The notes beneath the pieces were generated by a model. It did no database searches. It had not been told where the DNA came from and saw nothing but the letters and a program-made list of their open reading frames with translations. Both the position numbers and the translations under genes were made by a program. Positions 34,754 to 43,122 of a stretch of DNA of 64,000 nucleotides are shown in pieces (position 1 is the stretch's first letter; every line of letters starts with the position of its first letter). The stretch is from JAQVEM01 sp964610315. GTDB taxonomy: Bacteria > Actinomycetota > Humimicrobiia > Humimicrobiales > Humimicrobiaceae. The DNA is taken from contig CAZSVM010000011.1 of the NCBI GenBank assembly GCA_964610315.1, forward strand, positions 1 to 64,000. The letters are read 5' to 3'.

Positions 34754-35218
34754 ATGAAATTGAATATAAGATCTGCAAGAAAAGAAGAGCTGCCTATAAT
34801 TTTAACTCTTCAAAAAATAGCTTACCGGCAGGAAGCAGAGAGATACAATGATTACTCCATGCCTCCGTTAGCTCAAACTCTCGGTCAACTGGAGGAGGAA
34901 TTCAATAGTAAAGTAATATTGGTTGCAGAAATTAACGGTATAATAGTAGGCTCTGTAAGGGGTGAAGCCAAAAATTGTACCTGTTTTATACAAAGACTTT
35001 TTGTATCTCCGGACTTTCAGGATCAGGGTATCGGAACCAGTCTTTTAATGGAAGTAGAAAAGAAATTTAAGGATTCTATAAGATATGAGTTATTTACGGG
35101 GAGTAAAAGTAAAAAGAATATCCATCTCTATCGAAAATCAGGCTACAGGATATTCAAATCCGAAAAACAATCCGACAATGTGGATATTGTATATATGGAA
35201 AAATATATATATAGATAA
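34754..35218 (+). CDS. GNAT-family N-acetyltransferase
   Basis: 154 residues from ATG 34754 (AAAGGTGG upstream); a TTG at 34709 would add 15 residues without homology. Acetyl-CoA site: LFVSPDFQDQGIGTSLLMEVEKKF with the Q-x-x-G-I-G-T loop; motif B LYRKSGYRIF. Intact relative of the possible GNAT scrap at 25.7 kb. Substrate unknown. Confidence 0.85.
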   Translation: MKLNIRSARKEELPIILTLQKIAYRQEAERYNDYSMPPLAQTLGQLEEEFNSKVILVAEINGIIVGSVRGEAKNCTCFIQRLFVSPDFQDQGIGTSLLMEVEKKFKDSIRYELFTGSKSKKNIHLYRKSGYRIFKSEKQSDNVDIVYMEKYIYR

Positions 35219-35236
35219 CAGCAAGTATTTACTGGA

Positions 35237-36244
35237 ATGAAAGATTTGATTAACATGAAATCGATTAGGCGGAGGCCAATCGTAAAAGAACTTCTCTCTT
35301 CTTCAAATCCAACTATCCGATATAAAACATATAAGCTTTTATTGGATGAACCGGAAGATTCTCCAAAAATGCTTTCATTAAGAAAATCAATTAAAAAATC
35401 ATTGATGGCTAAAAGATTGTTATCTCATAGAAGAAGCGATGGAACTATAGATGCCCATCCTTATAGAAAATGGCAAGGACCCCACTGGACATTGTACAGT
35501 CTGGCAGAGATAGATTATCCCTGTGGGGGCAGGTCACTGTTATCCATGCGGGATCAGGCCTATAACTGGTTACTGGAGGAAAAACATCTGAAATACCCCA
35601 GTTCTCTTCTTATTCCAGGGCAGGAAGATCGATTTCGCCGCTGTGCTTCCCAGGAAGGTAATGCTATATGGTATTCAATAAAGCTGGGTATTGATGACCA
35701 ACGCACAAAAATTCTGGTTCAGAGACTTAAAAAGTGGCAGTGGCCGGACGGCGGCTGGAATTGTGATAAAAGACCGCAGGCAAGAAAATCTTCAGTAATA
35801 GAGAGTCTCATTCCGCTGCGAGCCCTGCATCTTGCAGGGGAAAGGTATAATGATAGTGAAGCTCTGGAATATGCTGATAAAACAGCGGCGTATTTCCTTA
35901 AAAGGAAGTTATATCGGCGTCTTAAAGATGGCAAAATGATCCTTCCTGATTTTGACAAAATACATTACCCTGTATTCTTTTATGATGTTCTTTTTGTTTT
36001 ACTGGTAATGGCCGAGATTGGTAAGATTACAGATAGACGCTGCAGCGAAGCACTTGATATACTGCAGTTGAAACAATTACCCGACGGCGGTTTTCCGCTG
36101 GAACGTAAGAACTGTAAGACCAGTAATACTATAATTACCAGAGGCTCTTTTGCGGACTGGGGTGAATGGGGTAAAAGAAAAACAAACCCGTTTGTTACCA
36201 TTTATGCTCTTTATGTGCTTAAATGTGCAGGTAGATTTGGGTAA
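35237..36244 (+). CDS. Prenyltransferase/squalene-cyclase-repeat-like protein
   Basis: 335 residues, soluble, helical, with repeats of the terpenoid-cyclase alpha/alpha barrel kind: WQWPDGGWNCDKRP near residue 168 and LKQLPDGGFPLE near 280 are QW-like motifs (P-DGG-W/F). No DxDD acid motif is seen, so classic cyclase activity is not supported; similar proteins are annotated only as 'prenyltransferase/squalene oxidase repeat'. It lies 18 nt after the GNAT gene. Start ATG 35237; ATG 35255 is possible. Confidence 0.65.
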   Translation: MKDLINMKSIRRRPIVKELLSSSNPTIRYKTYKLLLDEPEDSPKMLSLRKSIKKSLMAKRLLSHRRSDGTIDAHPYRKWQGPHWTLYSLAEIDYPCGGRSLLSMRDQAYNWLLEEKHLKYPSSLLIPGQEDRFRRCASQEGNAIWYSIKLGIDDQRTKILVQRLKKWQWPDGGWNCDKRPQARKSSVIESLIPLRALHLAGERYNDSEALEYADKTAAYFLKRKLYRRLKDGKMILPDFDKIHYPVFFYDVLFVLLVMAEIGKITDRRCSEALDILQLKQLPDGGFPLERKNCKTSNTIITRGSFADWGEWGKRKTNPFVTIYALYVLKCAGRFG

Positions 36245-36254
36245 GGATAAACTT

Positions 36255-36854
36255 ATGAAAAAAGTTTTATTGCTGCTGGCTAATGGATTTGAAGGATACG
36301 AAGCAAGTGCATTCACAGATGTACTGGGATGGTCAAGGGCATTTGGCAGTGTACCGGGAGGGGTTGTAACTGCGGGAATGCATCCACTATTGAAGTGTAC
36401 CTGGAATTTTACAGTAATTCCTGAAATACAATTAGGTGAAATAAATGTGGATGAGTATGATGCTCTGGCTATTCCAGGAGGGTTTGAGGCGGCAGGTTTT
36501 TATAAGGATGCGTACGATGAAGATTTTTTGGAAATAATAAGGAAGTTTAATAAAAAAGATAAAATTATTGCATCGATTTGTGTGGCTGCACTGCCACTGG
36601 GTAAAAGCGGTATACTGAAAGACAGAAAAGCAACCACATATCATTTACTGGATGGTAAGAGGAGAAAGCAGCTGGCGGAATTTGGAGCCAAAGTGCTGGA
36701 TAAGGATATAGTAATAGATAAAAACATTATAACTTCCACCAGTCCGGCAACAGCAATAAATGTTGCATTCAAATTGCTGGAATTGCTGACAGGTAAAGAA
36801 AACTGTGAAAAAGTTAGAAAATTTATGGGATTTACGAAATTATCTTGGTTATAG
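36255..36854 (+). CDS. DJ-1/PfpI-family protein
   Basis: 199 residues from ATG 36255, preceded by TAAGGA; an open frame extends 35 codons upstream into the previous gene but lacks homology. DJ-1 fold motifs: LLLLANGFEGYEASAFTDVLGWSRA, ALAIPGGFEAAGFYKDAYDE, and the nucleophile elbow IASICVAALPLG with the cysteine. Typical roles include deglycase, chaperone or amidase activities. Close to an enhancing lycopene biosynthesis/DJ-1 type by size. Confidence 0.85.
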   Translation: MKKVLLLLANGFEGYEASAFTDVLGWSRAFGSVPGGVVTAGMHPLLKCTWNFTVIPEIQLGEINVDEYDALAIPGGFEAAGFYKDAYDEDFLEIIRKFNKKDKIIASICVAALPLGKSGILKDRKATTYHLLDGKRRKQLAEFGAKVLDKDIVIDKNIITSTSPATAINVAFKLLELLTGKENCEKVRKFMGFTKLSWL

Positions 36855-36890
36855 AGTTACGGATAAAATCCAGGGAAGGGAATAACAAAT

Positions 36891-37298
36891 ATGTTACAGA
36901 TGGCATGCTGTGGTGATGATTGTAATTACTGCCCCAGATATACGGGAACTATTAACGATGATAAAGGAGCGTTAAAAAAGACAGCCGAAATATGGTACAG
37001 AATGGGCTGGAGAAACAGGATATTATCACCTGATGAGATGAAATGTTATGGGTGTTTATCTGTCAAAGATTGCACGTACGGGATCAAAGAATGCTGCGGG
37101 GAAAAGGAGATTATTAATTGCGGGTATTGTACTGAAATGCCCTGCGGCAAATTAAGAAAAATGTTTAATAGAAATAAAAAATATAAAGAAATAAGCAGAG
37201 CTCTCCTTGCAGAAGAAGAATATGAGATATTTAATACAGCTTTCTGGATGAAAGGGGATCGTTTAAAAAGGATATGGGATGATAGAAATAAACGATAA
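36891..37298 (+). CDS. DUF3795 cysteine-rich protein (copy 2)
   Basis: 135 residues, opening MACCGDDCNYCPRYTGT, then CYGCLSVKDCTYGIKECC and NCGYCTEMPCGKL. Same family as the protein at 31705, with low identity, so not a recent duplication. GGGAAGGGAATAAC precedes ATG. Its end overlaps the next methyltransferase by 20 nt. Confidence 0.83.
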   Translation: MLQMACCGDDCNYCPRYTGTINDDKGALKKTAEIWYRMGWRNRILSPDEMKCYGCLSVKDCTYGIKECCGEKEIINCGYCTEMPCGKLRKMFNRNKKYKEISRALLAEEEYEIFNTAFWMKGDRLKRIWDDRNKR

Positions 37299-37968
37299 CA
37301 AAACACCTCACAAATCATCTGAATATGATATAAAAGTTAAAAAAACCATACCATTTTATGAGTGTTTTCATCAGCAAACAGTTGACCTGATTAAGACCGT
37401 TAATCCCAGCGTAAAAAAATGGCTGGATACCGGCTGCGGTACAGGTTTATTTATAAAAAGAGCGCTTCCGTTATTTAAAGATTGTACCTTTATACTGGTA
37501 GATCCATCAGATGAAATGTTAACGATAGCCAGGAAAAGACTCAATGGTTATAAAAATATAGAATATATAGATCCTGTTAGGACTGAAAATATAAAATTAG
37601 AAGGGAAAAAGGAATTTGATGTAATAACTGCCATACAGGTTCACCATTATCTAAACAGGAAAGATAGAATAAGGGCAACCAGGAATTGTTATAAGCTTTT
37701 AAAAGATGATGGGATATATGTTACATTCGAAAATATAAAGTCGGAAAATGATGAGATGATATATTTTCAGCTGGAAAGATGGATGAATTTTCAGTTAATA
37801 GAAGGCAGGAGCGAAGAAGAAGTATCCGAACATAAAAAGAGATTTAATTTGAAGTATTTTCCCATAAAGGTAAGTGAACATCTCAAGCTTCTTAATTCAA
37901 CAGGATTCAGGATAGTTGAAATATTCTGGCTGTCATACCTGCAGGCTGGCTTTTTCTGCATAAAGTAG
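37279..37968 (+). CDS. Class I SAM methyltransferase
   Basis: 229 residues. Motif I WLDTGCGTGLFIKRAL, motif II ILVDPSDEML, IQVHHYL and LLKDDGIYVTFENIK. Similar to the small MTases often found beside DUF3795 genes in anaerobes. Substrate unknown. The ATG overlaps the preceding gene. Confidence 0.82.
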   Translation: MIEINDNKTPHKSSEYDIKVKKTIPFYECFHQQTVDLIKTVNPSVKKWLDTGCGTGLFIKRALPLFKDCTFILVDPSDEMLTIARKRLNGYKNIEYIDPVRTENIKLEGKKEFDVITAIQVHHYLNRKDRIRATRNCYKLLKDDGIYVTFENIKSENDEMIYFQLERWMNFQLIEGRSEEEVSEHKKRFNLKYFPIKVSEHLKLLNSTGFRIVEIFWLSYLQAGFFCIK

Positions 37969-38091
37969 GGTTTAAAATACGATATTAATTGTAAATAAGG
38001 CTAACAAGTGTAACTAAAACTGATATAATATAGGCTACTAAATATGGGTTATTTAAGATAGGAATACGGAAAAAATAAGGGGAGATAATTT

Positions 38092-38724
38092 ATGAAAAAG
38101 GTTTTTTTAATATTAATTGCGGTTATAGTTACAATTTTAACCATTTTAATGGTAGCAGGTTGTAAATCGACTGCAGCAATGCAGCCTGCCGAAGTTGAGT
38201 TTGTTGGAAGTGATTTTGAGATATCTTTGCCGGAGAATTGGGAAGGTGGTACTAAGGCAGAACTTGATTCTGTGATTGAGAAACTTAGAGAACTAAACCA
38301 GAGGCAATTGGCTGATAAAGTAGAAGCAAATAAGTTTTATTTATTATTTTTTGGATATAATTCAGAGGAAGCTGCTCAGGGCAGCAGTGTAAGTGATTTT
38401 ACAATTACCGGTGATTCGGAAGTTTTTCTACCGCTTGATGAGTATGTGAATCTCTCATATACAAGCCTTTCAAAAGCATATGAAGAAGCAGGGTATGAAT
38501 TTAAAAATATTGAAGAAAATATTGTTCCCATGGGCAACTATGAAGAAGTAAGTAGAGTTATATTCGAGCAGACGGTTGAAGGTGTAAAAACGAAAGTGGC
38601 CCAGTATATTATAAAGCATGAACCGGATTTTTGGGTTCTGACTTTTATTACAGATCCGGAACAATTTGATAATAATATACAGGATTTTGATAAGACAATT
38701 GAAAGCTTTAAAATTATAGATTGA
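38092..38724 (+). CDS. Predicted lipoprotein with PsbP/DUF1795-like body
   Basis: 210 residues. Signal segment ending MVAGC, so Cys24 is the likely lipidated residue. Body: VEFVGSDFEISLPENWEGG, a 'F-S-L-P-x-x-W' opening that recalls PsbP-like or DcrB/DUF1795 proteins, then paired strands ending in a VLTFITDPEQFD - FDKTIESFKI motif. Surface-bound; function unknown. Strong ribosome site AAGGGGAGA. Own transcription unit. Confidence 0.7.
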   Translation: MKKVFLILIAVIVTILTILMVAGCKSTAAMQPAEVEFVGSDFEISLPENWEGGTKAELDSVIEKLRELNQRQLADKVEANKFYLLFFGYNSEEAAQGSSVSDFTITGDSEVFLPLDEYVNLSYTSLSKAYEEAGYEFKNIEENIVPMGNYEEVSRVIFEQTVEGVKTKVAQYIIKHEPDFWVLTFITDPEQFDNNIQDFDKTIESFKIID

Positions 38725-38837
38725 CAGATGGAGTAGAGTAATATAAGCATGAAACTCTGGAAGAGAAAGTTAAAGGCGCAGTTTGCAGTAAAAATCTATA
38801 TTTATTTAAAAAATTAAATTTAAAAGGAGTGATAACC

Positions 38838-39122
38838 ATGATGTCAAATATTCCTATTGATCTGTCCAAAGTAAAGAAAGAAAACATCGATAAGGAAATT
38901 CTGAGAGCTGCAGTTATTGCGGAACTGGATGCCATAAGCTTATATGAGCAGCTGGCTGCAGTTACGGAAAATAATGATATCAAAATAATTCTCCTGGATG
39001 TAGCTAAGGAAGAGAAAACTCATGTGGGAGAATTTCAGACATTACTTTTAAGAATGGACAAGCAGCAGGTTGAGGAACTGAAAGCAGGGGAAGAAGAGGT
39101 TAAAGAAGAGCTGGGTGAATAA
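38838..39122 (+). CDS. Short ferritin-like (demi-erythrin type) protein
   Basis: 94 residues from ATG 38838, with AAGGAG 8 nt upstream (ATG 38841 is equally possible). Two predicted helices hold half of a diiron site: E29 in the first (IAELDAISLYEQLA), E58/E59 and H62 in the second (AKEEKTHVGEF). The usual ferritin-like four-helix bundle would form by dimerisation, as in encapsulated or 'demi' ferritins. An acidic tail follows. No encapsulin gene is in the window. Confidence 0.7.
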   Translation: MMSNIPIDLSKVKKENIDKEILRAAVIAELDAISLYEQLAAVTENNDIKIILLDVAKEEKTHVGEFQTLLLRMDKQQVEELKAGEEEVKEELGE

Positions 39123-39298
39123 ATTAAATCACCCGATTAACTTACCAGGTACTTCCGAATACTGCATTAATAAAAAAGTAACCTTTGAATAATATCTTAT
39201 CAATCAGCAGATTAATTAAAAAATTAATAGATATGAGCTGTTTTTTTAAAAATGGCGGCTATAAGCAGATAACGGGGAGTAGTTGATGAGGATATTCA

Positions 39299-39658
39299 AT
39301 GAGGGCAGCTAAGGTTAATTTTAAAGATAAAACCAGGAAAGAACTAATTGCTGCAGAAGTAACGGAAGCAAGTAATTTTTTTGATAAGTTGTTTGGATTG
39401 GTAACCAGGAGAAAATTAAAAGATAATCAGGGTTTTCTTATAAAAAGCTGCAATAGTATTCACACTTTTTGGATGAGATATAATATAGACGTTGTATTCC
39501 TAGATAAAAAAAATCTGGTTTTGAAAATTTATCATCAGGTCAGACCTTTCAGGGCAACCCCGTTTGTAAAAAATGCCTGTTCTGTACTGGAGTTACCCTC
39601 CGGACATATTAAAAAAACTTCTCTGAAAGTAGGGGATTTCATAAAATTCGAAATCTAA
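39299..39658 (+). CDS. DUF192-family protein
   Basis: 119 residues: KLFGLVTRRKLKDNQGFLIKSCNSIHTFWMRYNIDVVFLDKK and ACSVLELPSGHIKKTSLKVGD are the DUF192 pattern. Such proteins often precede or follow Tad pilus loci in actinobacteria and clostridia, and function is unknown. Here it lies just before the pilus cluster. Confidence 0.85.
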   Translation: MRAAKVNFKDKTRKELIAAEVTEASNFFDKLFGLVTRRKLKDNQGFLIKSCNSIHTFWMRYNIDVVFLDKKNLVLKIYHQVRPFRATPFVKNACSVLELPSGHIKKTSLKVGDFIKFEI

Positions 39659-39683
39659 AGAAAAGAATTTTATATTATAAGAA

Positions 39684-40034
39684 TTATGTAAATTTGCTCA
39701 ATACTTCTTTATACCTTTTTGAAACAGGATTCATTACTGCTGCAATTTTAAAATGTCCCAATGCTCTGCTTAATTTATTTTCTCTGATCAGGCATAAGCC
39801 AAGACCGTAATGTGCAAAATCATTGCATGCATCTATTTTTAAAGCCTTTATAAAATTCCTTTTAGCAGAGGCATAGAAGCCGCAATTGTAATAGGAACTG
39901 GCAAGAATTTCTCTTATTGAGCCTTTTTCAGGTTCCAGTTTTTTTGCTTTTTCCAAAAACATTACCGCTTCCAGAAATTTTCCTTCCTGGGATAATTTTT
40001 TACCCTTTTTAAAAAAATAATATGCGTTGCTCAT
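39684..40034 (-). CDS. TPR-repeat protein
   Basis: 116 residues on the minus strand, three tetratricopeptide repeats (FFKKGKKLSQEGKFLEAVMFLEKAKKLEP; REILASSYYNCGFYASAKRNFIKALKID; HYGLGLCLIRENKLSRALGHFKIAAVMNP). Likely a small protein-protein adaptor. It converges on DUF192 and is divergent from cpaB; its position suggests, but does not prove, a link to pilus assembly. Confidence 0.75.
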   Translation of the reverse strand: MSNAYYFFKKGKKLSQEGKFLEAVMFLEKAKKLEPEKGSIREILASSYYNCGFYASAKRNFIKALKIDACNDFAHYGLGLCLIRENKLSRALGHFKIAAVMNPVSKRYKEVLSKFT

Positions 40035-40153
40035 AGTTTATGTAATAAGTTACCAATTAATCTATATGGAGATTATTATATCACTAACCACTAATATTCC
40101 TAAGCAATCAGGATTTCCCGGTTACCTAGTTATTATAATTTAATATTATATAT

Positions 40154-40169
40154 TTACATAATTACATAA
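40154..40169 (+). repeat. Tandem TTACATAA repeat upstream of cpaB
   Basis: Two adjacent copies of TTACATAA (40154-40161, 40162-40169) lie 80-96 nt before the cpaB start. Similar ATACATAA/TTATGTAT half-sites form the palindrome upstream of the pilin at 45661-45684, so both may be sites for a shared regulator. AT-rich context makes this tentative. Confidence 0.3.
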
Positions 40170-40249
40170 ATGTGTTATTATGACTATATTCAAATATATT
40201 ATAGAGTTTAAACGGGTAATCTTGAAGATAAAAAAAGGATTCGGGCAGT

Positions 40250-40990
40250 ATGAATAGAATATCATTGATTATAAGACAGAAAATATTAAGTATCGTTTTT
40301 ATAATCATTTCTATAATCGGAGGAGTGTTTATTTTCTGGTATATAATCAGCCTGAAGGAAAAAATTCCGGAGAATATTAATTATAATCAAATATTCATAG
40401 CTAAATCGGATATAAAAAAGAATGAAAAAATTACCCCGGAGTTAATAGAAGAACAGGAGATCCCCGCAAATATATTTAGTGGAAAGTTTATTGTAGATAA
40501 AAATGAAATTATAGGTGAAAAAGTTACTGTGGATATTTTAAAGGGTGAAATTATTACCAGGGATAAACTTGAAGGAAGAAATTCTGGTAATGATTTTAAT
40601 CTTAGCTTTTCCTCTTATATTCCCGAGGGTTTAAGAGCGGTAAGCATTCCGGTAAATTTTTATGGTGACAGATCACTGCTTAAGGAAGGAGATAGAGTTG
40701 ACCTAATATCCACCTATTATGAACCGGAAAACGATATTCTATATTCGGAGACAATTCTTAGTGAAAAAGAAATAATATTAATAAGCGGAAATTTTAAAGA
40801 AAGCGATTTAAGAAATGTTAATAACCAGGAAAATTTCTTGCTGGGTTCATTAACCGAGGACAATTTGGTTGATTCTTATTATGAAAATCCTCTTATTATC
40901 ACTTTTTATCTCACTGGCCCAGAAGCAGAAGGAATTTTCCTGGCTATGGAAAGAGGAGTTTTAAACCTGTCGATATGTCATGGGAATTAA
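40250..40990 (+). CDS. cpaB: Flp/Tad pilus assembly protein CpaB/RcpC
   Basis: 246 residues. Membrane helix at 12-33, then a SAF domain (IFIAKSDIKKNEKITPELIEEQEIPAN, about 46-105) and the RcpC domain (GLRAVSIPVNFYGDRSLLKEGDRVDLIST). Anchored outside the membrane, it is part of the Tad secretion platform. First gene of a cpaB-cpaE-cpaF-tadB-tadC set. ATG start; promoter region AT-rich, no clear -35. Confidence 0.86.
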   Translation: MNRISLIIRQKILSIVFIIISIIGGVFIFWYIISLKEKIPENINYNQIFIAKSDIKKNEKITPELIEEQEIPANIFSGKFIVDKNEIIGEKVTVDILKGEIITRDKLEGRNSGNDFNLSFSSYIPEGLRAVSIPVNFYGDRSLLKEGDRVDLISTYYEPENDILYSETILSEKEIILISGNFKESDLRNVNNQENFLLGSLTEDNLVDSYYENPLIITFYLTGPEAEGIFLAMERGVLNLSICHGN

Positions 40991-41068
40991 CTTTTTTATC
41001 AGGGTTTAATTTATTTATCTAAATGGTCAATAATTCAGTTTTAGAATACGTAAGAAAGGAATTATAAG

Positions 41069-41833
41069 ATGACAGATAAATTGGATGGAAGCGAATCAAA
41101 AGTTATATTGTTTTCCGGAAGCAAGGGAGGCTGCGGCTGCAGTTTTATAACTTATTGTGTCTCAACTTATCTTGCCAGAGAAACTACTAAAAATATTTTG
41201 CTTCTGGATTTAAATATTGGTAAGAAGGACAGCAGGTTGATTTTTAATTTAGCGGATGACAGTTGCAGGGATCTTGGGGATCTGGAAGAAGTCATAAATG
41301 AACTGGATGTTTCAATATTAAGGAGACTGGTGGTTAACTTTAAAAATAGTTTGAATCTGATATTACCTCCAATAAAAATAGAAAAGAATAAATTTTTTTA
41401 TGGGGATTACCTTGAGAAACTGCTGGATATGCTTAAAGAACATTTTGATATTATCTGTGTGGATTTTCCCAATTATCTTTTTGCTCAGTATATGATTAGG
41501 CTAAAAGATTTTATTGATAAATATGTTTTTATATCACTACCGGATTTAATTTCCGTAAATAATTTGAATTTAATGGTTAAGAGCATAGTTTATGATGAAT
41601 TTTCTTATGATTATGACATTTTGATTAATAAGTTTAACATCAGACCTGCTGTCTCAACTACTGGCATTAATTCAATTTTAAATTACCCCATAAATGCTTT
41701 TATTCCCTATGATAGGGACATTGAATTTTTAATGCTGAACAGGGGGCCTGATTCTATTTTTAATTATAATCTTAGAACCGTAACCAGTATTTCTGCTTTT
41801 TCAAAAAAAATATATGAGGATTTTAGTCTGTAA
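41069..41833 (+). CDS. cpaE: CpaE/TadZ-like atypical MinD ATPase
   Basis: 254 residues. The P-loop reads GSKGGCGCS (17-25): the signature lysine after the last glycine is replaced by cysteine, as in other TadZ/CpaE proteins that lost normal Walker A chemistry. Next come DLNIGKKDSRL, VDFPNYL and VFISLPDLISVNNL. It is proposed to localise the pilus machine at the pole or membrane. AAGGAA before ATG. Confidence 0.85.
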   Translation: MTDKLDGSESKVILFSGSKGGCGCSFITYCVSTYLARETTKNILLLDLNIGKKDSRLIFNLADDSCRDLGDLEEVINELDVSILRRLVVNFKNSLNLILPPIKIEKNKFFYGDYLEKLLDMLKEHFDIICVDFPNYLFAQYMIRLKDFIDKYVFISLPDLISVNNLNLMVKSIVYDEFSYDYDILINKFNIRPAVSTTGINSILNYPINAFIPYDRDIEFLMLNRGPDSIFNYNLRTVTSISAFSKKIYEDFSL

Positions 41834-41850
41834 ATTTTACTTATAATGAT

Positions 41851-43122
41851 ATGGATACATCGAATTATTTAAGTACAAAGATACTAAAAAAGATTAAAAC
41901 TGAGGATTTAAGCGTTCTTCCACCTGAAACCAGATTAAAGATTATTGATAAATATTTAAAGGAAATAGCAGAAGAAGAAAAAATTATAGTCAGTCAGAAG
42001 GAGATTCTAAAGCTGGCCAAGGAAATTTATGAAGATAGCTATAGTTTTGGACCGGTAAGTCTCCTTATGAATGATAACCGGATAACCGAAATTATGATAA
42101 ACAATTTTGACCAGGTTTATATCGAAGAAAATGATGTTATAAAAAAAACAGGAATTATTTTTAGAGACAATAATCATATCAGGAACCTGATCGATAAAAT
42201 ATTAAGTCCTCTGGGTCTAAGGTTGGATGAAAGTTCGCCAATGGTAGATGCCAGACTTAAAGACGGATCAAGGATTAATGTAGTTCTAAATCCGGTGACC
42301 ATAAATGATATGGTGGTTACCATAAGAAAATTTAATAGAAATATAATGGATATAGGAAGTTTAAAGAGGGAAGGTACCATAAGTGAGGAAGTTGCTGATT
42401 TTATCGAAACCTGTGTAAAGAGTAAGTTGAATATAATAGTCAGCGGAGCTACTTCTACCGGTAAAACCACTTTTTTAAACGTTATTTCCAATTTTATCCA
42501 GCCGGATGAAAGAATAATAACCATCGAAGAAACACTGGAGTTAAATTTGAATTTGCCCCATATAATCAAACTGGAAAGCAGGCCTCCCAATATTGAAGGA
42601 AAGGGGGAGATAACCATAAGGGATCTGGTAAGAAATTCATTAAGAATGAGGCCGGACAGAATTATAGTAGGAGAGATCAGAGGAGCTGAAGCAGTGGATG
42701 TTCTTCAGGCAATGAATACCGGTCACGATGGTTCTATGACCACCATTCATTCCAATTCACCGAGAGATCTGGTAAGCAGATTGGAGACAATGATACTGAT
42801 GTCCGGATTGAATCTGAATCCTTCGACTGCCAGAAGAATGATAGCATCATCGGTGGATATGATTATTCATCTGGGGAAGTTAAAAAATGGAAGGAGAATT
42901 TTGCTGAGAATAAGTGAGCTTATAAATAAAAATGAATCTATAGGGGGTAATACGATTCTGGAGGTAAAGGACATCTTTAAGTACCGGATGACTGATATCG
43001 AAATAAATAAAGGCGGATTCTGCAATGGGAATATTATTTTTACAGGCTACATACCAGCATTTATGGATAAGGTAAAAAATCATGGGTTTGATTTTAATTT
43101 TGTAGATAAAGATGAGCAGTGA
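41851..43122 (+). CDS. cpaF: Tad pilus secretion ATPase (CpaF/TadA)
   Basis: 423 residues. N-terminal domain, then GATSTGKTT Walker A (about 199-207), Walker B-like RIIVGEIRGAEAVD, and the His box GHDGSMTTIHSN. Powers extension and retraction of the Flp pilus from the cytoplasmic side. 17 nt after cpaE and overlapping tadB by 11 nt. Confidence 0.95.
   Translation: MDTSNYLSTKILKKIKTEDLSVLPPETRLKIIDKYLKEIAEEEKIIVSQKEILKLAKEIYEDSYSFGPVSLLMNDNRITEIMINNFDQVYIEENDVIKKTGIIFRDNNHIRNLIDKILSPLGLRLDESSPMVDARLKDGSRINVVLNPVTINDMVVTIRKFNRNIMDIGSLKREGTISEEVADFIETCVKSKLNIIVSGATSTGKTTFLNVISNFIQPDERIITIEETLELNLNLPHIIKLESRPPNIEGKGEITIRDLVRNSLRMRPDRIIVGEIRGAEAVDVLQAMNTGHDGSMTTIHSNSPRDLVSRLETMILMSGLNLNPSTARRMIASSVDMIIHLGKLKNGRRILLRISELINKNESIGGNTILEVKDIFKYRMTDIEINKGGFCNGNIIFTGYIPAFMDKVKNHGFDFNFVDKDEQ

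Noticed and set aside
36150..36254. N-terminal extension of the DJ-1 protein
   Set aside because: It lies inside the previous gene, and the DJ-1 fold begins exactly at ATG 36255 behind a ribosome site.
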